Positions 33,939 to 43,955 are shown, counted from the stretch's first letter. The stretch: 64,000 nt of DNA from REEB426 sp964551975 (GCA_964551975.1 CAZKFI010000001.1:124001-188000); one strand, 5' to 3'. Notes: generated by a model from the letters alone, not told the origin. Numbers and translations: made by a program.

Positions 33939-34565
33939 ATGGGCAAGCAGGACAAGATCAAGTCGGCATCGGTTACCCCGCTCGGAGGGCCAGTTTCGGT
34001 TGTACCCGCTGGGTACGCCCCTGGGGCCTACCCAGCGGCAGGGTACGGACCCGCGGTGCCGGAGCCGAGCCCGACTCCTGCGGCCAGTTCCGCCTGGGTC
34101 GAGCCAACGCCCGCCGCTTCAATGGATCAGGCGCAGCGCCTGGTGGACCTGTCGGTTGAGCGCGAGACCATGGCCGTGCGGCTCGAAGAGGCACAGCGGC
34201 AGCGCACTGATCTGGAATCACGTGTGAACGAGTTGGCTGCGGGTCGCGCTGACCTCGAACGTCAGTTGGCGCAGTTGCAGGCAGAGCGTGAGCAGCTGAG
34301 TCGGCAAAACAAGGAGTTGGAGGACGAGGTACTTCGCTTGCCCGAGGAATTGGCGGCAGTTAGCAATTCCCGTGCCTTCAAGATTCTCAAAGCCGGCCCG
34401 TTCATGGCCATGCGACAACCGCTGAGCACGCTACTGATCATCGCTGGCATGGGAGAGCTCACCAACCTCTGGAGCTTCAGTGGTTTGGGGTCCTCTGTCT
34501 ACATTGGCGTGGCTGCTGTGGTCCTCGTCGTCACTGCAGTGCAGTTTTGGGCTAGTCACGACTGA
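33939..34565 (+). CDS. Coiled-coil membrane protein of unknown function
   Basis: 208 residues. A proline/alanine/tyrosine-rich N-terminus (about 15-60) is followed by a long heptad-rich coiled coil (about 65-140: RLEEAQRQRTDLESRV, LERQLAQLQAEREQL). Two hydrophobic helices lie near the C-terminus, ending facing a short tail. GGGAG precedes the ATG. The proline-rich head plus coiled coil and membrane anchor recall polar or septal scaffold proteins of actinobacteria, but no family is recognised. Confidence 0.65.
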   Translation: MGKQDKIKSASVTPLGGPVSVVPAGYAPGAYPAAGYGPAVPEPSPTPAASSAWVEPTPAASMDQAQRLVDLSVERETMAVRLEEAQRQRTDLESRVNELAAGRADLERQLAQLQAEREQLSRQNKELEDEVLRLPEELAAVSNSRAFKILKAGPFMAMRQPLSTLLIIAGMGELTNLWSFSGLGSSVYIGVAAVVLVVTAVQFWASHD

Positions 34566-34596
34566 CCGCGCGCAGGTCACGCGATCACGAGGTGAC

Positions 34597-35097
34597 TCAA
34601 GCTGAATCGGCGAGTGTGCGGGTGATCAAGGCCGCCTGAACGTCGAGGTACTGCTCGATCTGCTCTGCGATGAGCGCTTCGACCTTTCCGGCTACGAAGG
34701 GGACGTTGGCGCGAAATTGCAAGGCAAAGCGGCCAATGGTTGTTTCGCCGGTGGGGCCAGGGCCTAGATGGATGCTGCCGCTGCCGGCTAGGGGGCCCGA
34801 GAAACTGATCCGCAGGTCCGCCATGGTGCGGTCGTCCTCGAAGGGTCCCCAACGCTGCTCCTCCTCGACTCGGACCGTCTCGCCCACCAGCGGGCGGGCG
34901 AACGAGGGGACTTGAGCAGGCAGAACCCTTGTGGTCTCAACAATGCAGCCCTGGGGAGACTGCTCAACCTGGCACTGCACATCCAGTGACCCCGTGCTCT
35001 CAGCAAGGGTGCGCTGGAACTGGGCATCAGTGAAAATGTTGTGAACACGAGCCGGCGTTGCCGGCCAGGTGTATTCCCGCACCACTTCTCGAGGCAT
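34597..35097 (-). CDS. DUF2505 family protein
   Basis: 166 residues starting MPREVVREYTWPATP. The pattern (a tryptophan-proline start, VHNIFTDAQFQ, IVETTRVLPAQVPSFARPLVG, and an amphipathic C-terminal helix with ALIAEQIEQYL) is that of DUF2505, a START/SRPBCC-like lipid- or ligand-binding fold common in actinobacteria. The frame is open upstream into the divergent gdh gene, but ATG 35097 sits 7 nt from a minus-strand TACGCT and is the natural start. Function is unknown. Confidence 0.8.
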   Translation of the reverse strand: MPREVVREYTWPATPARVHNIFTDAQFQRTLAESTGSLDVQCQVEQSPQGCIVETTRVLPAQVPSFARPLVGETVRVEEEQRWGPFEDDRTMADLRISFSGPLAGSGSIHLGPGPTGETTIGRFALQFRANVPFVAGKVEALIAEQIEQYLDVQAALITRTLADSA

Positions 35098-35103
35098 CTG
35101 AAG

Positions 35104-35110
35104 TAGCGTA
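35104..35110. promoter_or_regulatory. Overlapping divergent -10 elements (DUF2505 / gdh)
   Basis: Plus-strand TAGCGT (35104-35109) is 6 nt before GTG 35116. Minus-strand TACGCT (35110-35105) is 7 nt before the ATG at 35097. The two hexamers share five base pairs, so both genes appear to start without leaders from one site. Confidence 0.55.
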
Positions 35111-35115
35111 ACGCT

Positions 35116-38100
35116 GTGCCTTCCCTTGGCTTGCAGGATCTGAGTGAGGCCATTGCGCAACTCCCCACTGCGCAAGAGCGAATCCTCATCAAGCGGTTCT
35201 TTCACAATGTGACCTCAGAAGATCTCCCGCAGGTTCCGCCGGGTGAACTCATCAAGCAGGTCATGGCGATGCGCGCCTTCGCTGACCAGCGACCCGCGCG
35301 TAGGGCACTGGTTGAAGTTTCTGAGGAATCTGGTGGCACGGTGTTGAGCATCGTCACCGACGACATGCCGTTCCTGGTCGATTCGGTGACCAGTGAACTC
35401 GCTCGCCAGGGTCGAACAGTTCGGCTGGTCATACATCCATTGCTGAGTGTGCATCGCGATGATCAGGGGCACTTGACCGAAGTGCTAGACGTGGACATCG
35501 ATGCCGACCGGCCTGCCGGGGCGCTTGCCGAATCGTGGATGCGCATTGAGATGGAGCGGGACTACCTCTCACAGGATGATGCGGCCATTGCTCGTCGGGT
35601 CACACAAGTTCTCGCTGACGTTCGGGCAGCCGTTGAAGACTGGCCTGAGATGCGTCAACGCGCACTGCACATCAGTCGAGAACTCAACGAGCATCCGCCG
35701 CATGGTGTCGAGGCCACTGAAGCCAGTGATGCGGCAAACCTCTTGGCGTGGCTTGCCCAGGACCATTTCACCTTCCTGGGTTTCCGGGAGTATCACGTGA
35801 CCCAGCGTGCGGGGGAGGAGATTCTCGATGTCCTGCCCGAAAGCGGTCTGGGCATCCTCCGGGAGGTCGGTGCCACTGACCCCCACATTTCGAAGAGTTT
35901 CTCTGAACTTGCTCAACCAGTGCGAGCCCGTATCCGAGTACCGCAGGTACTGCAACTGAACAAGGCCAACGTGCGTTCCACCGTACATCGTGATGCGTAC
36001 TTGGACTACGTAGGCATTAAGACCTTTGATGCCGCTGGTCAGGTCGTTGGAGAGCAGCGCTTCCTTGGACTCTTTACTGCATCTGCCTATGCGGAGCCCA
36101 TCTCCGAGGTACCCGGGTTGTCCAGAAAACTTCAGGCTGTGCTGGAGGCACTGGAGTTGGTGCCGGGCTCACATAGCGCCAAGGATCTCCAGCAGTTTCT
36201 GCAGACCTACCCGCGGGATGAACTCTTTCAGCTGAGCCTGGATGAACTGGTTCCCGTGGCAGAGGCGGCTATGCACCTGCAGGACCGCCGACAAACGAAG
36301 TTGTTCGCTCGTATTGATGATTACGGGCGTTACGCCTCGTGCATCGTGTACCTGCCGCGAGATCGCTACACCACAACGGTACGTCAAGCCGTTGAGCGGC
36401 TCCTTGTTGACGCGTTCGACGGAGTTGGCGTCGACTACACAGCTTGGGTCACAGAAAGCGTCCTGGCGCGCGTCCACTACGTCATTCACCTGGCCACCGG
36501 CACCGATCCCGCGCAGGCACGAGCTGTCGATCTCCAGTCACTTCAAGCAGATGTCGCACAGGCGACGCGAAGCTGGGAAGACGACTTCACTGACGCCATG
36601 GTGGCCGAACTCGGCGAATCCGAGGCCAGCCGGCTGCTGCCGCGCTATCTGCGCGGCTACTCCACCGCCTACAAGGCCGCCTTCGGCGCCGACCAGGCGG
36701 TGCAGGATGCGATCACCCTTGAGCGACTGTCTGCGGGGGAACTGTCCTTGGATCTGCGCTGGTATGAGGTCGCTGGGGATACGCAGGCGCGTTTCTCGGT
36801 GATCCGCATCGGCCCAGCGATGTCGCTCTCACGCATCCTGCCGATCCTTCAGGCCATGGGCGCGGAGGTCATCGATGAACGTCCGTACCAGGTCGATGGT
36901 CCGGACGCTGCGCAGGCCTGGATCTTGGATTTCGGACTCGTACTACCTGAGATCGACGCGGACCAGCAGCAGGCAGCGGCACAACGATTTTGCGACGGTT
37001 TTGCTGCAGCATGGTCGGGCCAGTGTGAGTCCGATGCACTGAACGGGCTCATCCTGCTGGCTGGACTGACTTGGCGGGACGTCGTCCTCGTACGGGCATT
37101 GGTGCGCTACATCCGCCAAATCGGCGTTGCCTTCGGGCAGGAGTACATCCATCAGGTGCTCCTAGCGAATGCCGCAATCATCTCCATGCAGGTAGCACTT
37201 TTCAATGAGCGACTAAATCCACAACTGCAGGGTTCCGATGATGCAGAGCAGCGCTCTGGCGGGGCCGCCGTCGAGGCAATTCAGCGAGCCCTCGATGCAG
37301 TGCCGAGTCTTGATCACGACCGCATCCTTCGCCTACTGCTGTCTGTCGTGATGGCCACGCTCCGGACCAACGTCTTCATCCCAGAGCGCCCCGGACGTCA
37401 CTCCCTAGCGTTCAAGATCGACAGTTCGGTCATCTCTGAGTTACCTCCACCGCGACCCTGGGTTGAGATTTGGGTCTATTCACCACGCGTTGAGGGCGTG
37501 CACCTGCGTCGCGGATCGGTGGCACGCGGTGGGCTTCGCTGGAGTGACCGAAGAGAGGACCTGCGCACAGAGATTCTCGGACTCGTCAAGGCGCAGGAGG
37601 TGAAGAACGCGGTCATCGTCCCTGTTGGCGCCAAGGGCGGCTTTTGCCCGGCGACGCTGCCGGATCCGGCACTCGATAGGGATGCCTGGATGCAGGAAGG
37701 TAAGGCTTGCTACCGGGAGTATGTGTCTGCGCTCTTGGACATCACTGACAACCTTGTGGACGGACAGATAGTCCCGCCCGCTGACGTAGTGCGTCGCGAC
37801 GGCGATGATCCGTACCTTGTTGTAGCGGCCGACAAGGGAACCGCGACGTTTTCTGATCTAGCAAATTCCATCGCAGCTGAGTACCACTTCTGGCTTGGGG
37901 ATGCTTTTGCCTCGGGTGGCTCAGCGGGCTACGACCACAAGGTCATGGGTATCACGGCGCGAGGAGCCTGGGAATCCGTCCTGCGTCACTTCCGGGAGAT
38001 TGATCTCAATCCCCAGAAGGACGAATTCACGGCTGTGGGCATTGGCGATATGAGCGGTGATGTCTTCGGCAACGGCATGTTGCTCTCCAATCACATGAAA

Positions 38101-39960
38101 CTCATCGCTGCCTTTGATCATCGGGACATATTCATCGATCCAACACCTGACCCATCAAAGTCTTTCGAGGAACGGCGCAGACTGTTCTCTCTCCCGCGTT
38201 CCAGTTGGCAGGACTACGACACCAGCCTGCTATCAACCGGTGGTGGCGTCTTCTCACGTTCAGTGAAGTCCATCGAGTTGTCGCCTGAGGCTTGGGCGGC
38301 ACTCGGGTTGCCGGGTGAACCAGCCCCGTGCTCGCCGCAGGAGGTCGTTCAGGCAATCCTGCAAGCCCCGGTGCATCTGCTTTGGAACGGCGGTATAGGC
38401 ACCTACATCAAGGCTCGTACTCAGTCCAATGCCGACGTTGGGGATAGGGCCAACGATGCCGTGCGGATCAACGGCGACCAGCTGCGCTGCCAGGTGGTGG
38501 GCGAAGGAGGCAACCTGGGGTTGACCCAGCTAGGGCGAGTTGAGGCTGCCCGACATGGTGTGCGCCTGAACACGGACGCAATTGACAACTCGGGGGGCGT
38601 CGATACCTCCGATCACGAAGTGAACCTGAAGATCCTGCTGGCCGACGCAATCAAAGTCGGCGAGCTCGCCGCTGCGGATCGTAATGAGTTGCTCGCGTCG
38701 CTGACCGATCAGGTTGCCGAGGCGGTCCTCGCGGACAACTACGCGCAGAACGTCACGTTGGGGGCCGCACGGTTCGGCGCGGCCAATCTCATCTCAGTGC
38801 ACCAACGCATGATTCGTGACCTGGAGCGGTCGGGGCTACTCAATCGAGCTGTCGAAAACCTTCCAGATGATGAGGAATTGCGCACTCGACAACTCGCCGG
38901 CCAAGGACTGACGTCGCCGGAGTTGGCGGTGCTGCTGGCCTACGCAAAGATTTCCCTCACGGCGGCCCTCAATGCCTCAGACCTTGCGCGCGATCCCTGG
39001 TACGGGCAAATTCTGCGGCAATACTTTCCGACATCCATCGCGCAGCGCTTCGATGACATCCTTGATGCACATCCATTGAGGGATCGGATCATCAACACCG
39101 TTGTCTGCAATCGGCTGATCAATACCGGTGGCATCAGCGTGGTGTTCAGAGCCATCGAGGAGACGGGCGCGCAGCCTATTGACGTTGTGCGCGCAGCCAC
39201 AGTGTCAATTGAAGTCTTTGATATCGCAGGAATTTACGAGCAGATCAACGCACTCGATGGACAGGTGAGCACCGACCTGCAATGTCGACTGCAACTGGAG
39301 ACTCGCCGACTGCTGGATCGTTCGATCCGTTGGTTCTTGCAGACGCGGGGTGGTGCGGTGAATGTCGCCGGTGAGATAAAGCGTTTGCAACCCATCGTGC
39401 AACGCTTTGCCAGCGTGGTGCCAACAAGCCTGCTGGGTGCCGAGGCGGATCGTCTTCGAAAACTCACTACCAATTTCGAGCAGGATGGTGCACCCTCCGG
39501 CCTTGCTCAGCAGGTGGCTTCGAGTCTGGACCTGTTCGCGCTGCTGGACATCTCCGACATCGCGACTCGATCGGGCGAGGATCCGAGCACCGTGATTCCG
39601 CTGTACTTCACGATCTCTGAGCGCTACGACATGGATCGCACCCTGCTGCGAATCACGGCACTGCCGCGTTCGGATCGCTGGAATGCCCTCGCACGTCAGG
39701 CCCTGCGCAGTGACCTCTACTCCGCGATTGCCGCACTTACCGCCCGGGTGGTGCGTTTCACGGATGCGGCGCTACCACCACTTGAGCGCGTGCTCATCTG
39801 GGAGCGGGCTCATGCCGCCGGGCTTGCCCGCGCTCGATCCACCCTTGACGAGGTTGCGGCGCAGGAGGAGGTTGATCTGGCCACCCTCTCGGTTGCGCTA
39901 CGGGTACTGCGCACACTGGTGGCCCAGGGATCCGCGAGTTCCACTACCCCCGCACACTGA
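35116..39960 (+). CDS. gdh: NAD-specific glutamate dehydrogenase, large (about 180 kDa) type
   Basis: 1614 residues, the normal size of the GDH-180 family (M. tuberculosis Rv2476c type). The N-terminal half contains ACT-like and regulatory segments (DDMPFLVDSVTSEL, FTFLGFREYHVT). The catalytic core begins near residue 795: SVARGGLRWSDRREDLRTE, VKNAVIVPVGAKGGF and GIGDMSGDVFGNGML, with the NAD-binding fold after it. It deaminates glutamate to 2-oxoglutarate and ammonia with NAD. It is leaderless-looking at its GTG and divergent from DUF2505. In mycobacteria this enzyme is controlled by GarA; no garA is in this window. Confidence 0.93.
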   Translation: MPSLGLQDLSEAIAQLPTAQERILIKRFFHNVTSEDLPQVPPGELIKQVMAMRAFADQRPARRALVEVSEESGGTVLSIVTDDMPFLVDSVTSELARQGRTVRLVIHPLLSVHRDDQGHLTEVLDVDIDADRPAGALAESWMRIEMERDYLSQDDAAIARRVTQVLADVRAAVEDWPEMRQRALHISRELNEHPPHGVEATEASDAANLLAWLAQDHFTFLGFREYHVTQRAGEEILDVLPESGLGILREVGATDPHISKSFSELAQPVRARIRVPQVLQLNKANVRSTVHRDAYLDYVGIKTFDAAGQVVGEQRFLGLFTASAYAEPISEVPGLSRKLQAVLEALELVPGSHSAKDLQQFLQTYPRDELFQLSLDELVPVAEAAMHLQDRRQTKLFARIDDYGRYASCIVYLPRDRYTTTVRQAVERLLVDAFDGVGVDYTAWVTESVLARVHYVIHLATGTDPAQARAVDLQSLQADVAQATRSWEDDFTDAMVAELGESEASRLLPRYLRGYSTAYKAAFGADQAVQDAITLERLSAGELSLDLRWYEVAGDTQARFSVIRIGPAMSLSRILPILQAMGAEVIDERPYQVDGPDAAQAWILDFGLVLPEIDADQQQAAAQRFCDGFAAAWSGQCESDALNGLILLAGLTWRDVVLVRALVRYIRQIGVAFGQEYIHQVLLANAAIISMQVALFNERLNPQLQGSDDAEQRSGGAAVEAIQRALDAVPSLDHDRILRLLLSVVMATLRTNVFIPERPGRHSLAFKIDSSVISELPPPRPWVEIWVYSPRVEGVHLRRGSVARGGLRWSDRREDLRTEILGLVKAQEVKNAVIVPVGAKGGFCPATLPDPALDRDAWMQEGKACYREYVSALLDITDNLVDGQIVPPADVVRRDGDDPYLVVAADKGTATFSDLANSIAAEYHFWLGDAFASGGSAGYDHKVMGITARGAWESVLRHFREIDLNPQKDEFTAVGIGDMSGDVFGNGMLLSNHMKLIAAFDHRDIFIDPTPDPSKSFEERRRLFSLPRSSWQDYDTSLLSTGGGVFSRSVKSIELSPEAWAALGLPGEPAPCSPQEVVQAILQAPVHLLWNGGIGTYIKARTQSNADVGDRANDAVRINGDQLRCQVVGEGGNLGLTQLGRVEAARHGVRLNTDAIDNSGGVDTSDHEVNLKILLADAIKVGELAAADRNELLASLTDQVAEAVLADNYAQNVTLGAARFGAANLISVHQRMIRDLERSGLLNRAVENLPDDEELRTRQLAGQGLTSPELAVLLAYAKISLTAALNASDLARDPWYGQILRQYFPTSIAQRFDDILDAHPLRDRIINTVVCNRLINTGGISVVFRAIEETGAQPIDVVRAATVSIEVFDIAGIYEQINALDGQVSTDLQCRLQLETRRLLDRSIRWFLQTRGGAVNVAGEIKRLQPIVQRFASVVPTSLLGAEADRLRKLTTNFEQDGAPSGLAQQVASSLDLFALLDISDIATRSGEDPSTVIPLYFTISERYDMDRTLLRITALPRSDRWNALARQALRSDLYSAIAALTARVVRFTDAALPPLERVLIWERAHAAGLARARSTLDEVAAQEEVDLATLSVALRVLRTLVAQGSASSTTPAH

Positions 39961-40019
39961 CCTTGTTGCAAGGTTCTTGCAGGAGCAGCGGGAAGTGACA
40001 TCAGGGGCCTTTACCTGGT

Positions 40020-40025
40020 TACCCT
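40020..40025 (+). promoter_or_regulatory. Leaderless -10 element of the MoeZ gene
   Basis: TACCCT, then GATCAG, then GTG 40032. Confidence 0.55.
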
Positions 40026-40031
40026 GATCAG

Positions 40032-41222
40032 GTGAGTCTTCCCCCACTCGTTGAGCCAACAGCAGACCTCTCCGTCGAGGAGGTCCGTCGATATAGCAGG
40101 CACCTCATCATCCCGGACGTCGGCATGCCCGGACAGAAGCGTCTGAAGTCATCGCGGGTGCTCTGCGTGGGTGCGGGTGGCCTGGGTAGCCCGGCGCTGA
40201 TGTATCTGGCGGCGGCCGGTGTCGGGCATCTGGGGATCGTGGAATTCGATGTGGTTGATGAGTCCAACCTGCAGCGGCAGATTATCCATGGCACATCCGA
40301 CGTGGGTCGATCCAAGGCGCAAAGTGCGCGCGATCGTATTGCCGAGATCAATCCGTTGATCGAGGTCACGATGCATGAGGAGCGCCTGGATAGCGGCAAT
40401 GTGATGGAGATTTTCTCCCAGTATGACCTCATCGTGGACGGCACCGACAACTTCGCAACCCGTTACTTAGTCAACGATGCCTGTGTGTTGCTCGGAAAGC
40501 CCTATGTGTGGGGCTCGATCTTCCGCTTCGATGGCCAGGCCAGTGTGTTCTGGGCTGAGTACGGGCCCTGCTACCGCTGCCTGTATCCCGAACCGCCGCC
40601 ACCGGGAATGGTGCCCTCCTGTGCTGAAGGCGGGGTGCTGGGCGTGTTGTGCGCTTCGATTGGTTCCATTCAGGTCACCGAGGCCATCAAGCTCATCACT
40701 GGCATCGGTACCCCACTAGTCGGCCGACTGATGGTGTACGACGGACTTGAGATGCAGTACCGCAGCGTACGTATTCGTAAGGATCCAAACTGCGCAGTCT
40801 GTGGCACTAACCCGACGGTCACCAGTCTCATCGACTACGAAGCATTTTGCGGAACGATCTCCGACCAGGCCGCGGAGGCGGCTCGTGATGCCACCATCTC
40901 AGTGTTGGATCTGCGCCGGATGCTGCAGGATCGAGAAGCCGGACGCGATGACTTCGTTCTCATCGACGTTCGCGAGCCACACGAATACGAGATCGTGTCG
41001 ATCCCTGGATCAGTGCTGATTCCAAAGGACCGATTCCTCGACGGCTCGGCGCTGGCAGACCTGCCCACCGATCGGCGCATCGTGCTGCACTGCAAGGTCG
41101 GTGGCCGTTCGGCAGAAGCCCTCGCAGTCGTCAAGGGCGCCGGCTTCGCGGATGCCGTTCATGTCGGTGGTGGTGTATTGGCCTGGGTTCAGCAGGTGGA
41201 GACCGATAAGCCCACCTACTGA
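40032..41222 (+). CDS. moeZ: MoeZ: ThiF/MoeB-type adenylyltransferase with rhodanese domain
   Basis: 396 residues. The N-terminal domain has RYSRHLIIPDVG, the ATP-binding GAGGLGSPALMYLAAAG, and catalytic-site DGTDNFATRYLVND. Two CxxC pairs (CYRC and CAVC) bind zinc. The C-terminal rhodanese (about 290-390) ends with the active-site loop HCKVGGRS, whose cysteine carries persulfide. MoeZ adenylates and sulfurates small sulfur-carrier proteins such as MoaD and CysO for molybdopterin and cysteine synthesis. No carrier gene is adjacent. Confidence 0.92.
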   Translation: MSLPPLVEPTADLSVEEVRRYSRHLIIPDVGMPGQKRLKSSRVLCVGAGGLGSPALMYLAAAGVGHLGIVEFDVVDESNLQRQIIHGTSDVGRSKAQSARDRIAEINPLIEVTMHEERLDSGNVMEIFSQYDLIVDGTDNFATRYLVNDACVLLGKPYVWGSIFRFDGQASVFWAEYGPCYRCLYPEPPPPGMVPSCAEGGVLGVLCASIGSIQVTEAIKLITGIGTPLVGRLMVYDGLEMQYRSVRIRKDPNCAVCGTNPTVTSLIDYEAFCGTISDQAAEAARDATISVLDLRRMLQDREAGRDDFVLIDVREPHEYEIVSIPGSVLIPKDRFLDGSALADLPTDRRIVLHCKVGGRSAEALAVVKGAGFADAVHVGGGVLAWVQQVETDKPTY

Positions 41223-41278
41223 GCCTGATGTAGGCCCGACTCACCGCAGTGGGCGCTCACCGCGCCAACCCGTCGAAA

Positions 41279-41506
41279 CTATCCCTGGAACCCGATCTTG
41301 GTGTGGGTCCCGTCGCAGAATGGCTTGCGGGCCGATGCACCGCATCGACAGAGGTACGCCTTCTCGCCCTCTTTGAGCAGCGAGCCATCATCGGCGACGA
41401 TCGAAGCCAGGCCGCTGACCTCATAGGGTCCGTTCGCGCAGGCGCGAATTGTCACGGCAGCGCCGGAGTCGGAGCCTGAAGTGTCCTGACCGGAAGTGTT
41501 TGTCAT
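41279..41506 (-). CDS. CDGSH iron-sulfur domain protein
   Basis: 75 residues. The cluster motif CRCGASARKPFCDGTH fits C-X-C-X2-(S/T)-X3-P-X-C-D-G-X-H, which binds a redox-active 2Fe-2S cluster through three cysteines and a histidine. The N-terminal half is a beta segment (YEVSGLASIVADDG) that is normal for the family. Small CDGSH proteins are thought to transfer electrons or clusters; the partner is unknown. The ATG is 6 nt from a minus-strand CAGAAT, possibly a leaderless start. Confidence 0.9.
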   Translation of the reverse strand: MTNTSGQDTSGSDSGAAVTIRACANGPYEVSGLASIVADDGSLLKEGEKAYLCRCGASARKPFCDGTHTKIGFQG

Positions 41507-41582
41507 GGGGACATTCTGGGCTATCGCAGCACATCGTGTGCTGTCATGGGCTGTTATTCCCGCCTACGCGGCTGCCGGTTCC

Positions 41583-43955
41583 CTACAGGGCGCCGCGCCG
41601 GGTGAGCGAGGTGAACGCCCAGTACCCGGGAATCGTCGGTAGCCAGAACGTCACTAGGCGGTAGAGCAGTACCGCTGACACCGCGAGGCCACCATCCAGT
41701 CCTGCGGCCACCAGCCCGGCAGCCAGCGCAGCCTCAACCGCACCGAGGCCACCCGGTGTCGGTGCTGCCTGGCCGATAGTCGCGCCAGTGAGGTAGACCA
41801 CGGCGACCAGTGCCAGGTTCACCTGCCCGTCCACCGCATGGATACAGGCGGCCAACACACCGATGTAGGCGAGGTTGAGCAGCACGGCACCGCCGATACC
41901 TTCGAGCAGTTTCCAGGGCCGCTGGGCGACGGTGGCCAATCTCGGTCCGACCTCGCGCAGAGTTGGACCCAAACGTTTGGTGATGAGGCGCCGAATCGCG
42001 GGCACCGCCAAGAGTCCCAGGGCAATGAGTGCAACGGCGATGACGGCGATCACAGCTTCACGTGGGGGCGAGAAGGTGAAGTCTGCCTGGGTTCCAGCAG
42101 CAACGCCGAAGACGAGAAGCAGTGCAATGTGGACGACGAAGGCCATGACCTGCGATACGCCGACCGAAGCGGCTGCCAGCGCAGCGGGCAATCCGGCTCG
42201 TTGCAGGAATCGGATGTTGATGGCGACCGCACCCAGGGTGGGGGGTGAGACCAAGGTTGCGAAGTCACCAGCAACCTGGGCCATGACCGTGCGGTGCAGT
42301 TTGAGTCGCTCCGGTACGAACCCTGAGAGCGACCAGGCGGCGCCTATATACGTGACCAAGCTCAGGGCTAACGCCAGCGCTAGCCACCACCACTGTGCCT
42401 GCGCGATGAGGGACTGCAGGTCGACGTCTGCAAGTTGCGACAGCAATACGTACCCGGCAATGGTGCCAACGACGATCATGACGAGTGTCCGCGGCCGCAC
42501 GCGCTCCAACTGAATCTGCTCTACGCGACCACCGGGAAGTGATTCCACCAGACCGTCACGCAGTTGCACCATGAGATCGCGATTGCGTCGCATCGCACGT
42601 CGAGTCGGCCAGGACAGCGCTACCGGCTGCAATGCAGGTAGGGCGCGGGCCAAGCCCTCTGCACCAAGGACAGCCTGGCCGCTGCGGATCGCGCGCTCCG
42701 CACCAACAATCAAGGCAAGAGTGCAGAGCAGTTCGGCAAGGTCGATGCGCTGGGCGACGTCACTGGCGGCCACTGCACCAGACTCACCACCGAGCAGCCA
42801 GACCTGGCCGCGTGATTGGCGCAGCAGGTGAGCGGCAGTGAGACTGCGATGGCTGATTTGATGTGCGTGCAGTTGCGCCACGGCTTTCCAGGCTGCCCGC
42901 AGATCGTCGTCGGTAAGGCTGCTCGCCGTGGCGAACGTGGCGCCGTCAACCTGTTCGTAGGCCAGGACTGTGGAATCGGGTCCGGCCTGGGCTGCAACGA
43001 GGAGTTCAGGAACCGGCGCCCCGGCCGCCTTTCCCGCAAGACTCATCAGTGCCGCGTGGTCGACGCTTCGTCGCATGTTGAAAGCACCGCTACCGGGTTC
43101 ATCGCGGAGGCGTAGGGCACGCCATATTGCGCTGACGAGGCCGGCACCTTCACGATCTCGGTCCAGCACAGTCACACGCAGTGGAACTCCATCGGCGGTC
43201 TTCGCACGGTAGCGACGGCCGCGCGTGGTCTCCTTGTCGGAGTTCAGCGAGCTGATCGACAGGCCACCGCGGGTGAGGGCAGCCAACACATCCGCATCGG
43301 ATGGTCGCGTGGAGGGCGTACCGAACGCGTAGCGCGCTATGAGCCCGATCGCCCACCCGAGGGTGATCGACAGACCGACGGCGGCCAGGCTGAGCGTTGA
43401 CGTCAGCAGTGTCACCGCCACGACCGAGGCGACAACGACACCACTGATGACATTCCATGGCGGAATGGCCATAAGGCGACCCACGGTGATGAATGCCACC
43501 AGGGCACCGATGATGGGCGCCGTCGCCGGGGCCGTGATGTCGACTGTGGCAACGATGCCGCCAAGTGCCGTCTGCAGTCGGGGCAGATCACTGGCGGCCA
43601 CCAGGTTCGACACCAAAGTGAGCGTGACGGCTGCGAGCAGCGCTGCGATGAGCGCATCGACCAGCTGCCGGAATCTTCGGCGAATGATCAGCAGCACTCC
43701 GGCGGCCAGTGGCAGGGCAAGGGTGCCGGTACCGCTGATGACATTAATGAGGAGCACCAGCACGGATGGCAGGCGTGCAGCACCGGTGGTGACGTCGCTT
43801 TCCAGGCCGGCCGTCGTACTCGTCGCGAACCAGGCCACCAGCACGATCGCACCCGTCAAGCCGAGTGCGATGGCGAAGCGCAGCAGGTCCAGCGGGCGCC
43901 GGACCATCCGGCCAACTCCGGCTCCCTGCGCCTGAGCCGTAGGCGCGGCGGTCAC
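41583..43955 (-). CDS. Polytopic membrane protein: pseudokinase-like domain plus lysyl-PG synthase/YbhN-type flippase domain
   Basis: 790 residues. About six transmembrane helices (20-230) lead into a soluble region (about 245-480) that reads like a protein-kinase/ABC1 relative: AYEQVDGATF as hinge-like, then AQLHAHQISHRSLTAAHLL where the catalytic HRD becomes HRS, so phosphotransfer is unlikely. The last 280 residues (from about 510) are a UPF0104 / lysylphosphatidylglycerol-synthase transmembrane domain, with VSPPTLGAVAINIRFLQ and PTPGGLGAVEAAL. Related proteins move or modify lipids. The substrate is unknown. CACGAT lies 6 nt before the GTG. Confidence 0.78.
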   Translation of the reverse strand: MTAAPTAQAQGAGVGRMVRRPLDLLRFAIALGLTGAIVLVAWFATSTTAGLESDVTTGAARLPSVLVLLINVISGTGTLALPLAAGVLLIIRRRFRQLVDALIAALLAAVTLTLVSNLVAASDLPRLQTALGGIVATVDITAPATAPIIGALVAFITVGRLMAIPPWNVISGVVVASVVAVTLLTSTLSLAAVGLSITLGWAIGLIARYAFGTPSTRPSDADVLAALTRGGLSISSLNSDKETTRGRRYRAKTADGVPLRVTVLDRDREGAGLVSAIWRALRLRDEPGSGAFNMRRSVDHAALMSLAGKAAGAPVPELLVAAQAGPDSTVLAYEQVDGATFATASSLTDDDLRAAWKAVAQLHAHQISHRSLTAAHLLRQSRGQVWLLGGESGAVAASDVAQRIDLAELLCTLALIVGAERAIRSGQAVLGAEGLARALPALQPVALSWPTRRAMRRNRDLMVQLRDGLVESLPGGRVEQIQLERVRPRTLVMIVVGTIAGYVLLSQLADVDLQSLIAQAQWWWLALALALSLVTYIGAAWSLSGFVPERLKLHRTVMAQVAGDFATLVSPPTLGAVAINIRFLQRAGLPAALAAASVGVSQVMAFVVHIALLLVFGVAAGTQADFTFSPPREAVIAVIAVALIALGLLAVPAIRRLITKRLGPTLREVGPRLATVAQRPWKLLEGIGGAVLLNLAYIGVLAACIHAVDGQVNLALVAVVYLTGATIGQAAPTPGGLGAVEAALAAGLVAAGLDGGLAVSAVLLYRLVTFWLPTIPGYWAFTSLTRRGAL

